From Psychrobacillus lasiicapitis (GTDB lineage: Bacteria; Bacillota; Bacilli; Bacillales_A; Planococcaceae): a stretch of DNA of 64,000 bases. The notes under the pieces were generated by a model. That model had not been told where the DNA came from. It saw only the letters and a list, made by a program, of their open reading frames with translations, and searched no databases. A program made the position numbers and the translations under genes. The DNA lies in assembly GCF_006861795.1 (NCBI RefSeq), contig NZ_VDGH01000014.1:55177-119176 (forward strand). Reading direction: 5' to 3'. Each line of letters starts with the position of its first letter. Position 1 is the stretch's first letter. Of this stretch, positions 63,882 through 64,000 are shown in pieces.

Positions 63882-64000
63882 TGACCCAATAAAGTTAGAC
63901 AAATATTTTAAGAAGCTTCAAGGACCTGAGTTCGGTATTCTACTGGACTTAGGTCTTTTAATTTTGCCTTCATTCGTTTATGGTTGTAATACTCGATATA
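63882..64000. mobile_element. IS3-family insertion sequence, right part (extends beyond window)
   Basis: The element begins with TGACCCAATAAAGTTAGACA at 63882, a terminal inverted repeat of TG...CA type, 36 nt after the EamA stop. A transposase end on the minus strand follows. The rest is beyond the window. Confidence 0.8.
63908..64000 (-). CDS. IS3-family transposase, C-terminal end (partial)
   Basis: The visible 30 residues read [20 protein letters not shown], then [10 protein letters not shown] and a stop. This is the typical end of the integrase-core (OrfB) protein of IS3/IS150-group elements. The DDE residues are outside the window. Confidence 0.88.
   Translation of the reverse strand, partial: YIEYYNHKRMKAKLKDLSPVEYRTQVLEAS

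Overview
The window is about 64 kb of low-GC Gram-positive chromosome. It has AGGAGG-type ribosome binding sites, frequent TTG/GTG starts, many U-tailed hairpin terminators, and gene families typical of Bacillales: EcsAB, coproporphyrin-branch HemH, YhgE/Pip, YhfH, BceRSAB, AzlCD and DUF2089. The backbone order hit-ecsAB-yhaA-like, hmoB-hemEH, yhgDE, yhfH-lplJ, lcfB parallels the yha-yhg-yhf region of Bacillus subtilis. Recurrent GC-rich palindromic repeats and divergence from Bacillus proper suggest a Planococcaceae-like relative (Psychrobacillus, Lysinibacillus or Sporosarcina type). That placement is inference.

Layout. 1-7 kb: a HIT protein (cut by the window edge), the EcsAB transporter, an M20 amidohydrolase, a heme monooxygenase and hemEH. 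7-11 kb: a beta-propeller lipoprotein, two-component system and YtkA-like lipoprotein in one tightly overlapping operon. 11-22 kb: TetR regulator with YhgE, YhfH, lipoate ligase, a Bce-type peptide sensing and detoxification module, and a FadR-controlled acyl-CoA ligase. 22-32 kb: S9 peptidase, amino acid permease, acetyltransferase with a FetAB-like transporter and a Nudix-like protein, an S66 peptidase and an SLC13-type transporter. 32-36 kb: yrrT-luxS-mccA-mccB, which recycles S-adenosylhomocysteine to cysteine and homocysteine. 36-44 kb: accessory genes (small Gly-rich protein, DUF2268 peptidase, methyltransferase, lipoprotein, membrane-tethered excisionase-like protein, acetyltransferase, thioesterase, azlCD with a divergent MocR regulator, HAD phosphatase). 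44-48.5 kb: aminotransferase with a polar amino acid ABC importer. 48.5-54.5 kb: gene remnant, lipoprotein, a likely type I toxin/antisense RNA pair, ECF sigma/anti-sigma pair, FabZ and a DUF2089 operon. 54.5-60 kb: a catabolite-repressed four-carbon acid-sugar type cluster. 60-64 kb: a possibly leaderless ArsR-type regulator, LysR regulator with two EamA exporters, and the end of an IS3-family element.

Most unusual is the intergenic DNA. Three loci (about 3.7-4.1, 13.9-14.5 and 22.2-22.8 kb) are MITE-like: outward-facing inverted copies of a GC-rich module, bounded by imperfect terminal inverted repeats, around an AT-rich core. Separately, short motifs repeat at an almost exact 21-nt pitch in five arrays with three different core motifs (TTTAGTTGTAA, TTGCGATT, TTGGACAA), always just downstream of genes or their terminators. 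Other points of interest are a methyltransferase that seems to start at ATT, a luxS leader with competing stems, and a branched fold inside the amino acid transporter operon.
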